Positions 32,579 through 41,570 of a stretch of 64,000 nt of DNA are shown in pieces. The notes beneath the pieces were generated by a model, which saw nothing but the letters and a program-made list of their open reading frames with translations, searched no databases and was not told the origin of the DNA. Origin of the DNA: Bacillus paralicheniformis (GTDB taxonomy: Bacteria; Bacillota; Bacilli; Bacillales; Bacillaceae); assembly GCF_001042485.2 (NCBI RefSeq), contig NZ_LBMN02000012.1, positions 62,001 through 126,000 of the forward strand, read 5' to 3'. How positions within the stretch are numbered: the first letter of the stretch is position 1; every line of letters begins with the position of its first letter. Position numbers and translations under genes: made by a program.

Positions 32579-33019
32579 TTAATCTTCCATATCTTCAAAG
32601 TATCGATCATTTTGATCAACTTTTTTGATAAATCCCTCTATAGAGTCAGCTATTTTTTTATCAAAAAAGAATACCGATGACTTATCGGTATCATTTAAAT
32701 CAAGCGTTAAATATACACCTTCATTTACCTCATAAAAAACAAGCCTGTCTTCATCTTCATATATATCATCTAAATCAGGGTCAAATTCGTAAATATCTTC
32801 CCTTAAAGTGATATCTGTGATAGTAGCGGGATCTAAAAATCTGTTTATTGCACTTTTATTCCCTCTTATAAACCCGTACCCAATTTCTAAATAAAATTCT
32901 CTGAGTTCTTTAGGAAATCGAAAACCAAGTCTATCTTCCGCTTTTATTAGATCGTTTTCTTTTAGCTCATAAAACTCATGATGACTATTTTTTATAAAAT
33001 TAAATTTGTTCAGCCTCAT
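32579..33019 (-). CDS. SMI1/KNR4-family protein (orphan immunity-type)
   Basis: 146 residues from the ATG at 33019 behind AAGGAGGTTC; a longer frame has no ribosome binding site. The SMI1/KNR4 (SUKH) pattern is visible: a helical start (ELKENDLIKAEDRLGFRFPK), then ELREFYLEIGYG near 45-56, an acidic middle, and beta strands YEVNEGVYLTLDLNDTDKSS. SUKH proteins commonly serve as immunity proteins against polymorphic toxins. No toxin gene is adjacent: abnA and pbpE flank it. It is AT-rich compared with both neighbours, suggesting acquisition. Confidence 0.75.
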   Translation of the reverse strand: MRLNKFNFIKNSHHEFYELKENDLIKAEDRLGFRFPKELREFYLEIGYGFIRGNKSAINRFLDPATITDITLREDIYEFDPDLDDIYEDEDRLVFYEVNEGVYLTLDLNDTDKSSVFFFDKKIADSIEGFIKKVDQNDRYFEDMED

Positions 33020-33075
33020 GAACCTCCTTATAGATGGCATCAGAAACGATTAATTTTCTTCCTGACAAACAACGT

Positions 33076-34449
33076 TCATACCTTGCTGCTTGATTCCACT
33101 ATCCGCACCGCTTCTTCCTCTGCGCCATTTTGATAAATAATCAAGCGGGTTGCGACACCATCCTCCAAAATAAATTCCACTTCAACAGACAATGACCTGA
33201 GGAAAAAGCGCGTTTCCGAAGCTGGAAATAATTCAAAACGGATCTGTCCGGTGATTTGCATATAAAGCCGGTTCTTATCAACTGTCACATCAGCGGCGGT
33301 GCCATCCTGAAGTGAATAACTTCCGACATATCTTTTGTAAATGGCCGGATCGATCTCTTTTTTCTTTTTATCGGCAGGGCGATCAGGGATTTTGTAGGCC
33401 TTGTCAAACAGGATATTTTCAACGGCTTCAAAGATGGCCTGTTCATATTCATCATCCTGTTCCACATTGCTCAAATAAATGAAGGTTTTTCGTTGATCGA
33501 TATATCGGATCATTACGGTTGAATAGCCTGGCCAGCCGCCGCTGTGACCGACAATTCGCCCTGTTTCAGGACTGTCCCGAAGCACCCATCCACACCCGTA
33601 ATCTACAGACTCTCCGTTTTTCAGAGACGCGGGAGTAAAAGCAAGCTCTTTTGAGACTTGATTGATCAAACAATCTGTATATAAGGCCTGGTCAAACAAA
33701 TATAAGTCATGAATGGTTGAGTTTACGGTTCCGTCCCCCTGAATCCCGTCAAGATAGGAGACATATTTTGTTTCTTCAACATCATCAGGCAGAACGTACT
33801 GTTCTGTATGCACGTCATACACATATCCATACGCATAGTTCTCAATGGTTTCAGGTTGAAGCCTTCTGTTATACACCCTTGAGTTCCGCATTTCCACCGG
33901 TTCAAAGATATTTTTTTTCATATATTCGGCAAAACTCAGACCGGATGCCTTTTCAATGATAACCGCAAGCAGCACATATCCCGTATTGCTGTACAGCCAA
34001 CCTTCACCCGGGGCAAAATAGCGTTGCGGCTGATGATTCATCAGCATATCAACGATATCTTGATTAACAGCAATCTTGTTATGATCCCAATGTTGTAAAA
34101 ACCACTCCATATAATCGGGCAGACCCGCCGTATGTGTCAACAAATCGTGAATCGTTATGCCTTGATAAGGAAATCCGGTTATCCACCGTTCTACGGGATC
34201 CTCAATATTCAATACCCCTTGCTGTGCTAATTGACGGATGCCCAAAGCAGTGAACGGCTTGGATAGCGATGCTAATTCAAATAAGGAATCCTCCTGCAAT
34301 AAACGCTTATCTGCCAAGTTTGCATAACCGAAGGCGCCTTGAAAAAGAATGTCTCCGTCTTCAGCGACTAATACCGCCGCGTTGATCTGCTTTTTTTCAT
34401 TTAACACACTAAACAGGTTAACAAGTTGTTCTCTTTTTTTCTGTTTCAC
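33076..34449 (-). CDS. pbpE: PBP4*-type serine hydrolase PbpE
   Basis: 457 residues of the beta-lactamase/AmpH-like fold, very close in pattern to B. subtilis PbpE. Active-site motifs are SLSK (Ser61-x-x-Lys64), YSN (153-155) and HSGG in IVGHSGGWPGYS. There is no signal peptide, as in PbpE. The C-terminal part (AIYKRYVGSYSLQDGTAADV and following) is a lipocalin-like beta domain. It acts as a D,D-endopeptidase or carboxypeptidase-type enzyme linked to salt or envelope stress. In B. subtilis it is followed by racX; here an SMI1/KNR4 gene lies downstream. Confidence 0.9.
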   Translation of the reverse strand: MKQKKREQLVNLFSVLNEKKQINAAVLVAEDGDILFQGAFGYANLADKRLLQEDSLFELASLSKPFTALGIRQLAQQGVLNIEDPVERWITGFPYQGITIHDLLTHTAGLPDYMEWFLQHWDHNKIAVNQDIVDMLMNHQPQRYFAPGEGWLYSNTGYVLLAVIIEKASGLSFAEYMKKNIFEPVEMRNSRVYNRRLQPETIENYAYGYVYDVHTEQYVLPDDVEETKYVSYLDGIQGDGTVNSTIHDLYLFDQALYTDCLINQVSKELAFTPASLKNGESVDYGCGWVLRDSPETGRIVGHSGGWPGYSTVMIRYIDQRKTFIYLSNVEQDDEYEQAIFEAVENILFDKAYKIPDRPADKKKKEIDPAIYKRYVGSYSLQDGTAADVTVDKNRLYMQITGQIRFELFPASETRFFLRSLSVEVEFILEDGVATRLIIYQNGAEEEAVRIVESSSKV

Positions 34450-34626
34450 TTTTCCACCTCCCTTTCTTTATACGCATATGGAAATAAGAGGTTTCAACTA
34501 AAAAAAGACAAGACTGCTTCTTGTCTTTGAAATCGCTAGTCTACAATTCTAATAAGTTTCAACATCCTTTTCACAAGTCACTCATTGATCTACGGTGCGA
34601 CTCATTAGCCCCAGCACAAACGAATG

Positions 34627-34914
34627 TCAAATCGATTTTTGATTTCGGCGAAAAAATGTTGCAAACAGCAATAAAACGTTGCTCAAAAGACTTGCCGCCC
34701 CTAACCAGACGAGCCATTCCGCCTTTGTCCCCCAGGAATATCCAATGATGATCAGAGCAATGCAGCTTGAGAAAAAGGGTCCTGTCCTGTCTAATTTTGT
34801 GCCGCGGCGAATGGTTTCCTTTGTCTGCAGGAATTTATCTTTTGCATGATAGAGCTTCTCCTTTCCTTTGATTTTAAAAGTTGTTGCTTTTACATAAAGA
34901 TTATTTTTCATCAT
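34627..34914 (-). CDS. small two-TM membrane protein downstream of MarR gene
   Basis: 95 residues from ATG 34914 (or 34911), preceded by GGAGGAGAAA inside the end of the upstream regulator gene, which it overlaps by 14 bases. A basic N-terminal half (KIKGKEKLYHAKDKFLQTKE) is followed by two hydrophobic segments (PFFSSCIALIIIGYSWG, WLVWLGAASLLSNVLLLFAT). No family was recognised. The overlap implies co-expression with, and control by, the MarR regulator. Confidence 0.6.
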   Translation of the reverse strand: MMKNNLYVKATTFKIKGKEKLYHAKDKFLQTKETIRRGTKLDRTGPFFSSCIALIIIGYSWGTKAEWLVWLGAASLLSNVLLLFATFFRRNQKSI

Positions 34915-35470
34915 TTTCTCCTCCGTAGCGGCGTTTCTCAAATTCTCCGAGAATCTTTTCTGTATCTAATGAATTTCCTACGCCAAGCTGAATGTTTGCA
35001 TTCTCCTCAAAGCCGTCTTGTTCTTCACCGTCAAAACGGTAAAGCTTTTGCAGCAGCCACCAAAATGTCGCAACCTCTTCGGCAGCAAACTGCTGAAACA
35101 AGTCAGCCAAGAAATAGACGGACCTTTCGGAACAATCCACCAGCGCTTTCTTTCCTTCAGCGGTCATTTCAATATTAATAGAGCGTTTGTCTTTTTGATT
35201 TGGCACTGATTTAACATAACCTTTTTTGATCAGACCTGTCATCAGCTTGTTGGCGGTCTGTTTGGTTGTGCCAAGCTTTTTGGAGATATTCGTAAGCGTG
35301 GCAGTTTCAGTCGGCAAATGCGCGATGGCGATGAGTGCCATGTGTTGCCTCGAAGTTAATATTTCCATGTATTCATCACCTCGGGTTTGCACCTTATTGA
35401 CAACTGAAAACAATGTCGCATAGCTTTGCTGCATCAAATGTAATTCGTTGATTAAGCTGTTGGTATCCAT
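34901..35470 (-). CDS. MarR-family transcriptional regulator
   Basis: 189 residues from the ATG at 35470 behind AAAGGAGAG; the longer frame is unsupported. The winged helix is clear (TSRQHMALIAIAHLPTETAT, LTNISKKLGTTKQTANKLMT, GLIKKGYVKSVPNQKDKRSI). The C-terminal tail after about 150 is acidic and longer than usual for MarR proteins. Two GTCAACATG-type palindromes lie directly upstream, indicating autorepression. The inducer is unknown. Confidence 0.8.
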   Translation of the reverse strand: MDTNSLINELHLMQQSYATLFSVVNKVQTRGDEYMEILTSRQHMALIAIAHLPTETATLTNISKKLGTTKQTANKLMTGLIKKGYVKSVPNQKDKRSINIEMTAEGKKALVDCSERSVYFLADLFQQFAAEEVATFWWLLQKLYRFDGEEQDGFEENANIQLGVGNSLDTEKILGEFEKRRYGGENDEK

Positions 35471-35491
35471 TTGTTCTCTCCTTTGAATATA

Positions 35492-35549
35492 GTCAACATG
35501 CTGACGAATATACAATACTCTTACTCGTTAATTTTGTCAACATGGTGAC
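35492..35549. promoter_or_regulatory. twin palindromic operators of the MarR gene
   Basis: GTCAACATGCTGAC (35492-35505) and GTCAACATGGTGAC (35536-35549) are nearly identical 14-bp sites, 44 bp apart, upstream of the regulator gene and before the divergent yjcL. Arms are GTCA/TGAC. Confidence 0.75.
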
Positions 35550-35641
35550 TATTTTTTCGTGATTGATCAATTGGACATTCCGTTTTACACTATTTAATTA
35601 TCTGATAATTAAAAATATAGGATGAGAATAGGGGGAATATA

Positions 35642-36832
35642 ATGAATTCTTCACTCATTTCAGCGGATGATGCATGGATGCTTTGGGGGTTTATTGCGGT
35701 GTGGGCGGCGGTGAGTATTTATTTGGAGCAGCGGTATCGCTGGGCTGCGGCAGTATCGGGGGCTGTACTGGCGCTGGGCGGATCAATGCTGTTTACGAAT
35801 GCGGGGATTCTTCCGGCCGAGTCGCCCGTCTATGATGCGGTGTGGTCCTATGTTGTTCCGCTTGCGATACCTTTGCTGCTTTTTCAAATCAATGTGCGGA
35901 AGATCCTGAAAGAAAGCGGCAGGCTTTTGATGATCTTTTGCATCAGCGCCCTGGGCACTGCTGCCGGAAGCGTGATTGCTTTTTTTCTGTTTAAGCAGCA
36001 GATTCCGCACCTTGAGAAAATCGGCGGGATGATCAGTGCCTCTTATATCGGCGGAGGCGTGAATTTTGCGGCGATGGCCGCGAAGTTCTCAACTCCCGGT
36101 GAATATGTATCATCGACGGTGGTTGCGGATAATTTTATGATGGCTCTTCTTTTTTTCATTTTAATGGGGATACCGGCGCTTAAATGGTTTCAAAAGCGCT
36201 TTGGCGTTCATGAAGAGACGGCCGGCAGCAAAAATCAGGCGGAAGCCTATTGGAAAAGAAAAGAGATGTCCTTGCAGGACATTGCTTTAAACATCGGAAC
36301 CGCCTTCGCGATCGTTGCTGTGTCTGTAAAAACAGCGGCCTTTTTCAAAGAGCGTTTTTCTTCTGACGGCGGGTTTCAGTTTCTTGCCTTTATCTTGGGT
36401 GACCAGTTCCTGCTGCTGACGACGCTGACAATTTTGCTGACAATCGCCTTTCCCCGCTATTTTGAACGGCTGCGCGGCACACAGGAAATCGGGACTTATT
36501 TGATTTACTTATTCTTTGTGGTGATCGGCATTCCGGCAGACTTGCGGATCATTCTCATGAACGCACCGCTCCTTTTGGCATTTGTGTTTGTGGTTGCCAT
36601 GTCCAACCTGCTCGTAACGCTTGCCGCAGGAAAGCTGTTGCGTTTTCGGCTCGAGGAAATTCTCTTGGCCTGCAACGCATCTGTCGGCGGTCCGACAACA
36701 GCGGCGGCGATGGCGATCGCCAAAGGCTGGCAGAGCCTCGTCGCTCCGGTTATGCTGGTCGGGACGTTCGGATATCTGATCGGCAATTATGTCGGCACCC
36801 TCTTGGGCACATGGTTTTCTACCCTGGTTTAA
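35642..36832 (+). CDS. yjcL: YjcL, DUF819 family membrane protein
   Basis: 396 residues, exactly the B. subtilis YjcL length by recollection, with about ten to twelve membrane helices. Family motifs include YIGGGVNFAAMAAKFSTPGE (about 132-151) and ASVGGPTTAAAMAIAKGWQS near the C-terminus, a pair of Gly-rich reentrant-type segments typical of DUF819 transporters. Substrate unknown. It lies next to metI-metC, as in B. subtilis. The start follows GGGGGAATATA. Confidence 0.85.
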   Translation: MNSSLISADDAWMLWGFIAVWAAVSIYLEQRYRWAAAVSGAVLALGGSMLFTNAGILPAESPVYDAVWSYVVPLAIPLLLFQINVRKILKESGRLLMIFCISALGTAAGSVIAFFLFKQQIPHLEKIGGMISASYIGGGVNFAAMAAKFSTPGEYVSSTVVADNFMMALLFFILMGIPALKWFQKRFGVHEETAGSKNQAEAYWKRKEMSLQDIALNIGTAFAIVAVSVKTAAFFKERFSSDGGFQFLAFILGDQFLLLTTLTILLTIAFPRYFERLRGTQEIGTYLIYLFFVVIGIPADLRIILMNAPLLLAFVFVVAMSNLLVTLAAGKLLRFRLEEILLACNASVGGPTTAAAMAIAKGWQSLVAPVMLVGTFGYLIGNYVGTLLGTWFSTLV

Positions 36833-36840
36833 ACGCAAAA

Positions 36841-36878
36841 AAAGCCGCAGATTCCCTGAAGAGTCTGCGGCTTCTTTT
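36841..36878. terminator. bidirectional terminator yjcL / metC
   Basis: AGCCGCAGA/TCTGCGGCT stem with flanking A and T runs between convergent genes. Confidence 0.85.
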
Positions 36879-38052
36879 ATGATCGGGCGAACGCTCCGGA
36901 TACGGCTTCCAATGCACGGGCAAAATCGGCCTGCAAATCATCGGCATGTTCCACACCGACGCTCAGCCGCAGAAGGCCGTCGGTAATCCCCCGTTTTTCC
37001 CGCTCTTCTTTCGGCATAGCGGCGTGTGACATTTTTGCCGGATAGGAAAGGATCGACTCCACAGCGCCGAGACTGACGGCAAAGACCGGAAGAGAGACGC
37101 GTTCCACAATCTTTTTCACGGCTTCTGCATTCTCCAGCTCGAACGAAAGGACGGCGCCGGCGCCATATGACTGGTGCCTGTGAACTGACGCACCCGGATG
37201 CGAAGACAGCCCCGGATAATACACTTGTTTGACGGCCGGATGCTTTTCAAAAAATTCAGCGAGCTGCTGAGCTGTTCGAGATGCTTTTTCAAGCCGAACC
37301 TGCAGTGTTTTCAGCCCTCTCAGCACAAGCCAGCAGTCTTGGACGCCGAGAACAGCGCCGAACGAATTTTGCAGCTTATAAAGTTCTTCCCCGAGCTTTT
37401 TGTCTTTCACAACGGCAAGTCCTGATAATACGTCGCTGTGTCCGCTTAAAAACTTCGTCGCGCTGTGTAGCACAACATCGACGCCGAGCTCGAGCGGCCG
37501 CTGCAGCGCCGGGGTCATAAACGTGTTGTCAAGAAACGTCAGACAGCCGTGCGCCTTGGCAAGCTTGACGACGCCTCTGATATCCGTAATGCCGAGCGTC
37601 GGATTTGACGGTGTTTCAAGGTAGATGACTTTTGTATTTTCCCTTATGTTTAAAGCAATTTCATTTAAATCCGTCATATCGACGAAAGTATGTTCAATCC
37701 CGAAGCGGCTCAGCACTTCCGTAATCATCCGGTAAGTGCCGCCGTACACATCTTTTGTGACAAGCACGTGATCGCCCTTTGACAAAAGCAGAAAGGCGGT
37801 GGAAATCGCGGCCATTCCGGATGAAAAAGCAAATCCCCTCGTCCCTCCCTCAAGCTCGGCTATCGTGTCTTCAAGCGCCGTTCTTGTCGGTGTTCCTGAC
37901 CGGCTGTAGTCATATTCGCCGAATTTGTCAAAAGAGCCTTGATGAAAGGTTGAGGCGTGCTGGATCGGCACGCTGACGGCTCCGGTTGCTCCGTCCGTTT
38001 TATTTTGGTTATGAACAAGCCGTGTTTCAAGCGTCCAGTTTTCATGACTCAT
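36877..38052 (-). CDS. metC: cystathionine beta-lyase MetC
   Basis: 391 residues. PLP enzyme of the Cys/Met metabolism family; splits cystathionine to homocysteine, pyruvate and ammonia in methionine synthesis. The PLP lysine is in VVLHSATKFLSGHSDV; family motifs are FAFSSGMAAISTAFLLLSKG and YLETPSNPTLGITDIR. Its start overlaps the end of metI by 11 bases, so both are in one operon under the SAM riboswitch upstream of metI. Confidence 0.93.
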   Translation of the reverse strand: MSHENWTLETRLVHNQNKTDGATGAVSVPIQHASTFHQGSFDKFGEYDYSRSGTPTRTALEDTIAELEGGTRGFAFSSGMAAISTAFLLLSKGDHVLVTKDVYGGTYRMITEVLSRFGIEHTFVDMTDLNEIALNIRENTKVIYLETPSNPTLGITDIRGVVKLAKAHGCLTFLDNTFMTPALQRPLELGVDVVLHSATKFLSGHSDVLSGLAVVKDKKLGEELYKLQNSFGAVLGVQDCWLVLRGLKTLQVRLEKASRTAQQLAEFFEKHPAVKQVYYPGLSSHPGASVHRHQSYGAGAVLSFELENAEAVKKIVERVSLPVFAVSLGAVESILSYPAKMSHAAMPKEEREKRGITDGLLRLSVGVEHADDLQADFARALEAVSGAFARS

Positions 38053-39166
38053 GCGGAACCGCCTCCCCTTTTACTTTTTCCAGCGCAGCTTTTAGATCCT
38101 GCTTTAAATCGGAGACGTGTTCGATTCCGACTGAAAAGCGCAGAAGTCTGTTGCAGACGCCGTTTGCAATTCGGATGTCTTCCGGGATATCCATATGGGT
38201 CTGTGTCGCCGGATAGGTGATGAAGCTTTCGACTCCGCCGAGGCTTTCGGCGAAACAGATCGTCTTGAGATTTTTCAGCAACGGATTAACCCATTCTTCT
38301 TTTTGAACGCGGAATGACAGCATGCCGCCTTTTCCCGGATAAAGAACATCGGCAATTTCCTCCTGCTCTTCCAAAAAGGCCGCAAGTTCCCGCGCGTTTT
38401 CCTGATGCTGTCTCATCCTGAGAGCGAGCGTCTTCATCCCTCTCATTAAGAGCCATGAATCGAACGGCGATAAAACCGCGCCGATGGCGTTTTGGTGCTG
38501 GAACATTTCCTCAGACAGCTCTTCGCCTTTTGCAACGACAAGCCCCGCCAAAAGATCGTTATGACCGCCCAAATACTTCGTCGCGCTGTGAATGACAAGA
38601 TCAGCGCCGAGCTCAATCGGCTTTTGCAGAACCGGTGTATAGAACGTATTGTCAACAATGAGCAGCAAGTCGTGCTCTTTGGCGATTTGCGCGATTTTTT
38701 GAATATCAGCTTCCTGCATGAGCGGATTTGTCGGCGTTTCTACAAACAGTGCCTTTGTATTGTTCGTGATTTTCGACTTGATACAGTCTTCGTCTGAAAA
38801 ATCGTCGTAGAAAAAGCGAAGTCCGTATTTCTTCCATTCGTTTTCAAAAAGGCGGTACGTTCCCCCATATAAATCGGACGAAACGATGAGCTCATCCCCG
38901 CTTTGAAACAGAGCCATGATCGTCTGAATGGCAGCCATACCGGAACTGAACGCAAAGCCGCGCGTTCCCCCTTCGAGTTTCGCGATTGCATCTTCAACAA
39001 GCTGTCTTGTCGGATTTTTTGTGCGAATGTAATCAAACCCTGTGGATTCCCCGATCCCTTTGTGCCTGTACGCAGAAGAGAAATAAACGGGAGGATTGAC
39101 AGTTCCCGTTATTTCATCACTGCGGTTGCCGATTTGCGCCAGCGTTGTTTGTACATGTTCAGTCAT
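38042..39166 (-). CDS. metI: cystathionine gamma-synthase / acetylhomoserine thiolyase MetI
   Basis: 374 residues, PLP-dependent. Joins O-acetylhomoserine with cysteine (or sulfide) to give cystathionine (or homocysteine). PLP lysine in LVIHSATKYLGGHNDL; family motifs FAFSSGMAAIQTIMALFQSG and VETPTNPLMQEADI. It is the first gene of metI-metC and begins 20 bases after the riboswitch terminator. Expression is expected when S-adenosylmethionine is low. Confidence 0.93.
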   Translation of the reverse strand: MTEHVQTTLAQIGNRSDEITGTVNPPVYFSSAYRHKGIGESTGFDYIRTKNPTRQLVEDAIAKLEGGTRGFAFSSGMAAIQTIMALFQSGDELIVSSDLYGGTYRLFENEWKKYGLRFFYDDFSDEDCIKSKITNNTKALFVETPTNPLMQEADIQKIAQIAKEHDLLLIVDNTFYTPVLQKPIELGADLVIHSATKYLGGHNDLLAGLVVAKGEELSEEMFQHQNAIGAVLSPFDSWLLMRGMKTLALRMRQHQENARELAAFLEEQEEIADVLYPGKGGMLSFRVQKEEWVNPLLKNLKTICFAESLGGVESFITYPATQTHMDIPEDIRIANGVCNRLLRFSVGIEHVSDLKQDLKAALEKVKGEAVPHES

Positions 39167-39185
39167 ATGACACCATCCTTTTAAA

Positions 39186-39347
39186 AATAAAAAACCCCTT
39201 CTTCATAAGAAGAAGGGGGATTATGCGCTTCTTCTTATCTTCCAAGCATCTGCTTGCTGGATTTAGCACCTTGGTACACTGACATCGTCAGTGCAGACCG
39301 GTTGCTGAGGTTTCAAAGGGCCAGTCCCTCCACCTCTCGTGATAAGA
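39186..39347 (-). promoter_or_regulatory. SAM-I (S-box) riboswitch of metIC
   Basis: On the minus strand the aptamer (39347 to 39233) begins TCTTATCACGAGAGGTGGAG, contains GAAACCTCAGCAACCGG and AAGGTGCTAAATCCAGCAAG, and closes with GGAAGATAAGA. The terminator stem CCCCTTCTTC/GAAGAAGGGG with TTTTTTATTTT lies at 39186-39219. A TTGACT -35-like box is at 39386-39391. SAM binding favours the terminator and shuts off metI-metC. Confidence 0.95.
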
Positions 39348-39475
39348 ATCTCTTCAATTTTCTGATTGTTCTTTACTTTAACCTAAGTCAAGACATTTTT
39401 CAAGGGTCATTTTTAAATCTTTCCTCATATTGAACATGGTATGATGAAACCAAACGACGGAACCGGAGGAATCAG

Positions 39476-40423
39476 ATGCCAAAAACAGAGCGATTAATCG
39501 AATTGATGATGACCGTTCATACAAAACGAAAATTTACGGCCGGGGAGCTCGCAGCAGAATTCGGGGTTTCCTACCGCACGATTCTCCGCGATCTGGACGA
39601 GCTGAGCGCGCTCGGCGTCCCGATCTATTCTGAAACAGGCGCGAACGGAGGCTATTATTTGCTGAATGAACCTGTGCTTCCGCCGCTCTTTTTTACACAA
39701 TCAGAGGCGGCGGCTATGTTTTTCGCGTATCAATCTCTGCAGTTTTTCGGATCGCTTCCCTTTGATGCGGAAACGCGGATGGTTTTAAAAAAGTTCTACC
39801 GCCACCTTCCCGTGGAAACACAGGAGCGGATTGATGCGATGAAAGACAGAATCGTGTTCTGGAATCCGCATCGTCCAAAAGCCGCCGAACATTTAGAAAC
39901 GCTTCTTGATGCAGCCATCAATCAATCCGTTTTGACGGTCGTTTATGACGGAACAGACGATTGCGCGGAGAGATCCATCCAGCCCATCGGCTTGTTCAGC
40001 TGGAACGGCTTCTGGTACTGTCCGGCCTATTGCTTTAAAAGGCAGGCGTTCAGACTGTTCCGCGCCGACCGCATCCTTCGGGCGGAAAAAGCGGCCAGCC
40101 CGCTGGCCCGCCAGCTTCCCTATCGATCGGTTCTCAGCTGGATCAAACATTCGGAGAGCGAGTGCTCTGAACCGGTGCGGCTGCAAGCGGAACTGACACG
40201 CAGAGGAGCCAGGCGGGCTGCGGCTGATGTGGACTTATTCAAGATCCTCACCATGCGGGATGACGGGACGGGGGCGATCGATGCAAACCTCCCCAGACCA
40301 GAACTTGAGTATTTCGGGGAACTTTTGTGGAACCTCGGCACTGAGGCAACTGTCAAAGAACCCGCGGAAATCAAGCTTCAGCTGAAACGAAAGGCTTCTG
40401 ACATTTTAGCAAGGTACGACTGA
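39476..40423 (+). CDS. yobV: YobV-like HTH/WYL-domain regulator
   Basis: 315 residues. An N-terminal winged helix (MPKTERLIELMMTVHTKRKF, ELAAEFGVSYRTILRDLDEL) and DeoR-like GANGGYYLL wing are followed by a WYL domain from about 145 (LTVVYDGTDD, IQPIGLFSWNGFWYCPAYCF, RLFRADRI) and a WCX C-terminus. The length matches YobV (about 313). WYL domains sense nucleic acids or small ligands. It precedes a DinB-fold gene, possibly its target. Confidence 0.78.
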   Translation: MPKTERLIELMMTVHTKRKFTAGELAAEFGVSYRTILRDLDELSALGVPIYSETGANGGYYLLNEPVLPPLFFTQSEAAAMFFAYQSLQFFGSLPFDAETRMVLKKFYRHLPVETQERIDAMKDRIVFWNPHRPKAAEHLETLLDAAINQSVLTVVYDGTDDCAERSIQPIGLFSWNGFWYCPAYCFKRQAFRLFRADRILRAEKAASPLARQLPYRSVLSWIKHSESECSEPVRLQAELTRRGARRAAADVDLFKILTMRDDGTGAIDANLPRPELEYFGELLWNLGTEATVKEPAEIKLQLKRKASDILARYD

Positions 40424-40503
40424 CTTTTTTTTAGAATCGTGACAAAGCCTGTCAGGATTAGGTGATACTTTTAGAATAATGCCAAATGGAAAGGATGAAG
40501 CAA

Positions 40504-40992
40504 ATGAATCAAGTTCAAGCCCTGCGGAGCGATTTGTTCCACGAGATGGAGACGGGCATCCGCTCCACGTGTCATCTTCTGAAAAAAGTGAAGGAATCTG
40601 ACTGGTCTTACCGGCCCGCCGACCGCATGCGAAGCCTGAAAGAACTGGCAAGCCATCTGACGGCCATCCCAGAAGCCGACATGGCTATCATGCAGGAAAA
40701 GGAAGAGGCCGCCATCTCCCGAATTGAAAAGAAGTATAGTGCATTGCAGTCGGCTGACCAAATGGCTGAAGCGATGCAGAAAGGATTCGCCGCTTTTCAA
40801 ACGTATATGACTTCCCTCTCCGACGAGGAATTTTTGACGAAAAAAACAAAGCCGTTTTACCTTGATGAAGGGATGACCCAAAGCCGCTGGCTGACGGAAA
40901 CGCTCACCCACGTCTTCCATCACAGGGCCCAGCTGTTTAATTATTTAAAACAGCTCGGCTATGACGTCAACATGTTCGATCTGTATCTTTAA
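40504..40992 (+). CDS. DinB/YfiT-fold protein
   Basis: 162 residues from the ATG at 40504 behind AAAGGA; an ATG at 40486 lacks a ribosome binding site. A four-helix DinB fold is suggested by LFHEMETGIRSTCHLLKKVK and the three metal His residues, one in ELASHLTAIPE and two in THVFHHRAQLFNYLKQLGYD. Proteins of this fold are metal-dependent thiol transferases or stress proteins. The substrate is unknown. It follows the WYL regulator and precedes the Cdd1-like gene by 11 bases. Confidence 0.78.
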   Translation: MNQVQALRSDLFHEMETGIRSTCHLLKKVKESDWSYRPADRMRSLKELASHLTAIPEADMAIMQEKEEAAISRIEKKYSALQSADQMAEAMQKGFAAFQTYMTSLSDEEFLTKKTKPFYLDEGMTQSRWLTETLTHVFHHRAQLFNYLKQLGYDVNMFDLYL

Positions 40993-41003
40993 AAGGTGTT
41001 CAT

Positions 41004-41459
41004 ATGAAGCTGCCTCTGACAAAAAAAGAACGGTCAAACTTAAGGACAGCCAAGGTAAAAATAAAAAACACGGCATATATGGATCTGTCCGTCCTTGCAC
41101 ATACGCTCGGTTCGTCTTTGGAGCGCGCCGCATACATCAAGGCGCTCGCCCAGTTTCAAACCGCTCCTTCCATCGGGCCGAAAATGGCGCAGTGCGCCGT
41201 TGACCTGGGCTACTATTCCCTTGGCGACATCAAGCATGAATCAGGTGCGGATTTGATCATCCGCCTCGAAAAACTGAAAGGCTACTGGGAAGATCCTTGT
41301 GCAGAAGATGCGCTGCGATGCATCGTCCATTACGCCAACGATCCCGAAAGCGCTAAAAGCTGGTGGGATTTCACAGAGGAAAGAAAAATGTACCGCGAAC
41401 GCTGCGGATACCCTCCGGATAGACCGTCAACGCCCTGGTACGAAAAAAAACGGACATAA
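41004..41459 (+). CDS. Cdd1-like helix-hairpin-helix protein
   Basis: 151 residues. The segment FQTAPSIGPKMAQCAVDLGY (about 50-69) is a helix-hairpin-helix DNA-binding motif, and PCAEDALRCIVHYANDPESA followed by KSWWDFTEERKMYRER is typical of the pathogenicity-locus Cdd1 family found in many Firmicutes. The function of the family is unknown. The ATG follows AAAGGTGTTCAT and lies 11 bases after the DinB gene. A terminator follows directly. Confidence 0.78.
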   Translation: MKLPLTKKERSNLRTAKVKIKNTAYMDLSVLAHTLGSSLERAAYIKALAQFQTAPSIGPKMAQCAVDLGYYSLGDIKHESGADLIIRLEKLKGYWEDPCAEDALRCIVHYANDPESAKSWWDFTEERKMYRERCGYPPDRPSTPWYEKKRT

Positions 41460-41467
41460 AAAATCAC

Positions 41468-41496
41468 GGCTGCCGAACAGTTCGGCAGCCCTTTTC
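41468..41496 (+). terminator. terminator after the cdd1-like gene
   Basis: GGCTGCCGAA/TTCGGCAGCC with a 3-base loop, followed by CTTTTC. Confidence 0.8.
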
Positions 41497-41570
41497 GCTT
41501 CTTTCACAAGAGAATTTCGTGTTAAAATGAATGGAAACGTTCACAAACATTATTTCTGGAGGAATTCATC

